Source: JAKZVK01 sp965248255
GTDB lineage: Bacteria > Acidobacteriota > Terriglobia > Bryobacterales > UBA6623
Reading direction: 5' to 3'
Assembly (NCBI GenBank): GCA_965248255.1
Contig: CBDFIW010000004.1
Location: forward strand, 496,001-560,000
DNA: 64,000 nt
Below are positions 59,630-64,000 of this stretch, in pieces. A program made the translations under genes and the position numbers. The notes below the pieces were generated by a model that did no database searches, had not been told where the DNA came from, and saw nothing but the letters and a program-made list of their open reading frames with translations. The stretch's first letter is position 1. Every line of letters begins with the position of its first letter.

Positions 59630-60584
59630 ATGAAGCGAAACTCAGAAGCATCAGCGAGAACATCTGCCAGGAGTAGTCCAAACCTTGACCTTCCCGATCT
59701 TGACATCGCGAAGGCCGCGGTGCTCAATAGCCTGCAGTCGCCTCAGTCACAGCGCGGGTACAATCACCCGATAGATGAGTTCATCAGTGGTACTGTTCGG
59801 AACCACGCTTGTCCTTCAGCAAGACAGTTGTGACCCAGTACCGCATCCATCTCGAATCTCGTCGGCTGGCACCGGGCACGATCAACCTAAGACTGGCCGC
59901 CGTGCGCAGACTCGCGTACGAGGCTGCTGAGAGCGGCCTATTGAGTCCGGAACTGGCGGCGGGCATCCGCCGGGTCAGGGTTCGAAGACACTCGGTGTCC
60001 GGCTTGGCAACTGGCTGACGGCTGAAAAGGCCCGCGCCCTTTGGCAGTTGCCCAGCGCCGAGACCCTCAAAGGCAAGCGCGATCGAGCAATTCTCGCGAC
60101 TCTATTGGGCTGCGGTCTTCGCCGCCGGGAACTCACCAAACTAGACTTCGAACATCTACAGCGTCGCGAGGAGCATTGGGCGATCGTCAATCTGGTCGGT
60201 AAAGGTGGTCATGTGCGCATTGCTCCCGTTCTAGACGGGGTGAAGCAGACCATCGATCAATGGGTGGCTGCCGCGGGACTTGCGAGCGGACGAGTTTTTC
60301 GCTGTGTGTGTAGGGCGGGAAAGGCGTGGGGTAACGGCATGACCGAGAGGGTTGTTTGGCATGTGGTCAAAGAGAACGCCGCGAAGCTCGGCAATCCGAA
60401 AATTGCACCGCATGACCTTCGCCGCTCCTGCGCCCGTTTGTGCCACGTCGCCGGCGGCGAGCTGGAGCAGATCCAATTCCTTCTCGGTCACGTCTCAGTT
60501 CAGACGACGGAGAAGTACCTTGGATGCAGGCAGCGATTCCGCGGTGCGGTGAACGACCGAGTTGGTATCGGGCCGACTACGTGA
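59630..60584 (+). pseudogene. Tyrosine integrase with two frameshifts
   Basis: Piece 1 (59630) reads DLDIAKAAVLNSLQSPQSQR then YNHPIDEFI. A frame change near 59788 gives WYCSEPRLSFSKTVVTQYRI and LESRRLAPGTINLRLAAVRRL. A second near 59980 leads to TLGVRLGNWLTAEKARALW, and from there the core: GCGLRRRELTKLDF (Arg), APHDLRRSCARLCH (His-x-x-Arg), LLGHVSVQTTEKYLG (His and Tyr). The whole order matches a common acidobacterial integrase family. Two single-base losses make it inactive unless they are sequencing errors. Confidence 0.8.
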
Positions 60585-60818
60585 ACACGCCGCGGGAGTT
60601 CAAAGCCGCCACAAGGACGGTAAGGCGACAATACGGCCACGTGGAACAGCGGTGGTCGGACTCAAGGTCCAAATCATATTCCTTCTGAGGGGGCCGTCAC
60701 TCGGGAGGAATCCCAAGGCAGTACCGGGCCCTTGCGATCGGCAAATAGTAAGCCGAGCAGAGGCGGATCGATCGGCGCAATCTCCCAAAGCGCGGACGGT
60801 TCGCTTATTGTGAGGCCT

Positions 60819-63800
60819 TCACTCAACCGCGATGGTGACTTCTTTACTAACCACGCCACCGATTTCGATGGTGACCGGGACATCCGGGCCGGGGGGTACT
60901 CCGGCGGGCATTTCGAAGACGACCTCGTTCACGCCCACCGAGCCGGGCGAGGAACCTGAGAAGAGAACTTTCTCCTCGGGCACCTCGACGTCGCCGATGC
61001 GGATGATCGGTTTGGTGAGCGTGTGGTGCAACACGACGTTCGAACCGTCCGGCAGACAGCCGCCGTCGGGCTCGCAGGAGTTGTGGCCATCGACAATGGG
61101 TGGGTCGACCGCGCCGAGTCCGTTGGCCCAAATCGTAAGGAAATCTCCCACGGCCGCCGGGTGACTGTTGCCCACAGTGCCCACCGGGGCGGCCAGATCG
61201 GCCGTACCGGCGAAGGTGATGATAGCTTGTCCTTCACCGTTCTGCGCCAGGGTAAAGATGCCCGGGGAATGTTCGGCGATTTGAATCTCCTGCGGCTGAC
61301 TGACGGCCTTCCCGCCACCGCCGTTGTCAATCACCATGGTGGCCGTCGGCAGCGTTACCCCCATCGGCAACTGACAGATGATCAAGTTGGGCCGCACCAG
61401 CAATAGAGGGGCCTTGACACCGTCGAACGTCACCATCACACCACCGAGCATCGTGGGGAGCGGGATCGAGTCGGCCGCGAACTCGCCTTCCGCTATGAAT
61501 CCCAACCCGAAGACCGAGATGATCGACTTCGGCGCCATGGGATGCCCGGGTTGACCGAACGGAATGAAGTCGGCCGTGTCGACCGCCCCATTTTCAAACG
61601 GAGCCGGCGTCGGTAGGCCGTCGACAACCACCGCCACCTCCAAGGTGCTGCTGACCGGTTGGTCCAGCTCGGTAGAGATCGCCGTGAACGTATTGGTAAT
61701 CGTTCCGCTCAGCCCTTCCGCCACCAGCACCCCAATTGGGAAAGTGGCGCCGCGGCCGACAAGCAGCAACGGAACAGTACACTTCACAACGCCACTGTCG
61801 AACGTACACTCGTCAGGTGCGCTCACGAAGGTGAGTCCAGCCGGGCAACGAATCGGTCAGCACGACGTTGGTTGCCGCGCCCGGTCCGATGTTCACCACC
61901 GTGATGCGTTTGGTCGCCGGAGCGCCCGCCACCAACGGGTTTGGCGCAATGAACTGACTGGCGCTGAGCCCGGTGGCCCCATCGAGCGTGGTTGTCGTAG
62001 AGGTGAGGTTGTTGCTTGCGTCAGGATCGAGGCTACTTGAAGTCACGGCGGCGTTATTCGTCAGACCCGTGCTGGCATTCGGTTGCACCCGCACGCGGAT
62101 CGTCAACGAGACGCTGTCGCCGGCGCCCAGGACGCCCACGGCACACGTCACCAACTGGCCGGCAAGCGAGCACCCCGCAGAGGAAGTCAGCAAGGCGGTC
62201 GATCCGGGCAGCGTATCGCTGACAACCACGTTCTGCGCGTCGGACGGTCCGTTGTTGGTGACCACTAGCGTATATTCGATCGAGTCACCTTGAGAGACGA
62301 CCGCCGGGTCGCCGGCCTTGGTCAACGACAGATCGGCCGACGCGCCGATGTCGTTCATCGCCATCGCCTGATTGACGGCCCGGCCTGGGTCCGTTTCCGC
62401 GCCGCCGACTATGGCGCTGTTGGTGATTTTCCCCGCAGCGGAAGAGTCCGGCGTCACGGTCATCGTGATGGTCGCCATACCCCCGACCGTGAGCGTGCCC
62501 AGTTCGCATGTGATGTCGGGTGGAGTGGGGTCGCTGCACGCGCCTTGACTGGGAGTGGGGCCCAACGTCAGGGCCGTCCCAGCCGGTAGCGTCAGCACGT
62601 CGGCGACGGTCACCCCGGTTGCCGTGGCAGGACCATTATTGGTGACCTTGACCGTATAGGTGACCGTATCCTGGCCCGCAACGAGCCCGTTGGTCGGAGC
62701 GGCCGTCTTATCGAGCAACAGATCGGCCTCACGGACGATGTTGCTCATCGCCATTCCCGTGTCGTTGCCGTTGGTGTTGTCGTTGGGCACAACGTTGCTG
62801 ACGGTGGCGGCATTCGTTACCTGCCCCGCCGTCTGGGAAGCCGGAACCGCCGCCACGACCGTGATCGTGCCCGAGGCCCCGTTGGCCAGGGTCCCGTTCA
62901 GCGTACAAGTGATCGTCGTATCGCCGACGTTGCCAGGGCAGGAAAACTCCGCCGAGGCCGCCGATACACGAGTCAGGCTCGCGGGCAGGACATCGGTGAC
63001 CGTCGCCCCGGTAGCGCCGGCGGGACCGTTATTGGTCACCGTGATCGTATAGGTCACCGTCTCTCCGGCACGGACGTCGCCCGCCGGTGAAGTCTGCGTC
63101 TTCGCTACCTCCAGATCGGCTTCGTCGACCACTTCGTTGTCATGCGTGTCGGTCTCATCGCCGGCGTTGCCCTCCTGAGAACTCGAACCCACAGTAACGC
63201 TGTTCGAAATGTTCCCCATGAAGCCGTCTTGCACGGTCCCGGTGATCGTGTACTGCACAGCGTCGCCACTCGCGATGTTGCCCAGCGTGCACGTCGGCAC
63301 TCCGTTGGGATCCCCCGCGCAGTCGCTTGTCGCCGCCGAACCGACCTCGACCGGCAGCGTGTCGGTGGCGACGACATTCAGCGCCGTCGACGGCCCATTG
63401 TTCAGGACCGTCACGGTGTAGACGATCTGCGAGCCCGCCAGGACCGGATCCGGCGGCCCTGTCTTCGTCACGACCAGATCAGCCACGTTGTCGACTAACG
63501 TCTGGATCGAGCCATTGTCCCCAGTCGGATCTTCCGTCGCCGTCACGCTGAACTGATTCGTGAGACTTGTAAGATCCGCGATGTCGCCCGCCAGGCTGAT
63601 GGTCACGGTAATCATCACCGACCCGCCACCGGTGATCGGGTTCAAATTGCAAGTGACCGTGCCGGCCGCCTCGGCACAGCTCGAGCCGTCGTTCGGCACG
63701 GCGGAGACAAAGCCCACCCCGGCCACCGCCGGCAGGATGTCGCTCACGACCACGCCGTTTGCCGTCGCGCCACCGCTGTTATTGACCGTGATGACGTAAG

Positions 63801-64000
63801 TCTCGTTGCCGCCCGCCGTGAACGGCGGCGACTGCGCGGTCTTCGCAATCGATAGCACGACGTCGAGGATCGTGGTCGTCTCCGTAGCGGACTCGTCACC
63901 CGCGTTGCCCTCGGTTGCATCGCTGGTGACACTTGCCATGTTGACGGCCGAACCCGCCGTCTGGGCCGTCGCCACCAGCGTTATCGACGCGTTCCCAGAC
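60819..64000 (-). CDS. Large secreted DUF11-repeat protein with C-terminal TIGR03437 domain, 5' partial, one frameshift
   Basis: The gene enters from beyond the right edge. Six DUF11-type repeats are seen, each opening with ADLxxxKT and then GxxVTYTITVTNNGP and a TDxLP segment, e.g. ADLVVTKTGPPDPVLAGSQ and ADLSLTKAGDPAVVSQG. The last repeat ends near 61845, where an extra G (CCCGG for CCCG) breaks the frame. Removing it joins LTDSLP to AGLTFVSAPDECTFDSG. The C terminus (61400-60819) is the Solibacter-type domain: SIISVFGLGFIAEGE, RPNLIICQLP, GIFTLAQNGEGQA and GDFLTIWANGLGAVD. Such proteins are exported and thought to be surface or adhesive. The domain supports an acidobacterial host. No signal peptide can be seen as the start is outside. 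Confidence 0.8.

Overview
The window is a 64-kb piece of a GC-rich bacterial genome, most likely a member of the Acidobacteriota close to Bryobacterales/Solibacterales. This rests on a C-terminal domain of the Solibacter type (TIGR03437) at the right edge, two Planctomycete/Acidobacterium-type modules of a multihaem-like PSCyt1/DUF1549/DUF1553 protein with a DUF1501 protein, a DUF4252-sigma factor operon, a DUF6155 protein and an acidobacterial-style tyrosine integrase. The assignment is an inference from gene content; no rRNA is present.

Region 1 (1-12.4 kb) is a decaying phage-like or phage-plasmid-like island: the end of a giant polyvalent protein (helicase C-terminal domain, HExxH motif, LPD38-like C terminus), a ParB-like protein split by an in-frame stop, an XRE-type regulator, small and large terminase genes, and scaffold-like and HNH-like fragments. 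Between the ParB-like gene and the regulator lies about 1.2 kb of dense repeat structure: 22-bp tandem repeats, at least nine GTGCCACC boxes, a nested inverted repeat and an AT-rich stretch. I read it as a candidate replication origin. Two open frames here are chimeras made by deletion: HNH/RHS/metalloprotease, and terminase/scaffold/IS630.

Region 2 (12.4-18.5 kb) is a metabolic remnant between two broken IS630 copies: a truncated exported enolase-superfamily gene, a DUF1501 gene and a PSD1-type gene. Region 3 (18.6-35.5 kb) is ordinary chromosome: tRNA-Arg(ACG), a LarA/DUF2088-type protein, uppP, ftsK, a CmoB-like methyltransferase, a TPR/GT-C membrane protein, nth, an exported acetoacetate-decarboxylase-like protein, an ECF sigma/anti-sigma/DUF4252 operon, a YqiA-like esterase, rpiB and a nicotinate phosphoribosyltransferase. 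A roughly 118-bp MITE-like repeat occurs twice, and each time its edge supplies the TAG stop codon of the neighbouring gene.

Region 4 (35.5-52.1 kb) is dominated by mobile DNA: three intact 1094-bp IS630 copies with a conserved -1 frameshift signal, an ISNCY (IS1202-like) element cutting a hydantoinase operon, and an IS91-like transposase with a partner tyrosine recombinase. A second PSD1-DUF1501 module sits among them. Region 5 (52.1-60.6 kb) is a pseudogene graveyard (glycosidase-like tail, sulfatase, Ser/Thr kinase, WG-repeat protein, integrase) with a DUF4892-OmpA gene, another IS630-family element and small hypothetical genes. Region 6 (60.8-64.0 kb) is the C-terminal part of a large secreted DUF11-repeat protein that runs off the window.

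Many genes carry single-base frameshifts or in-frame stops. Some may be assembly errors in a draft metagenome, but the density next to IS elements suggests that much of the decay is real.
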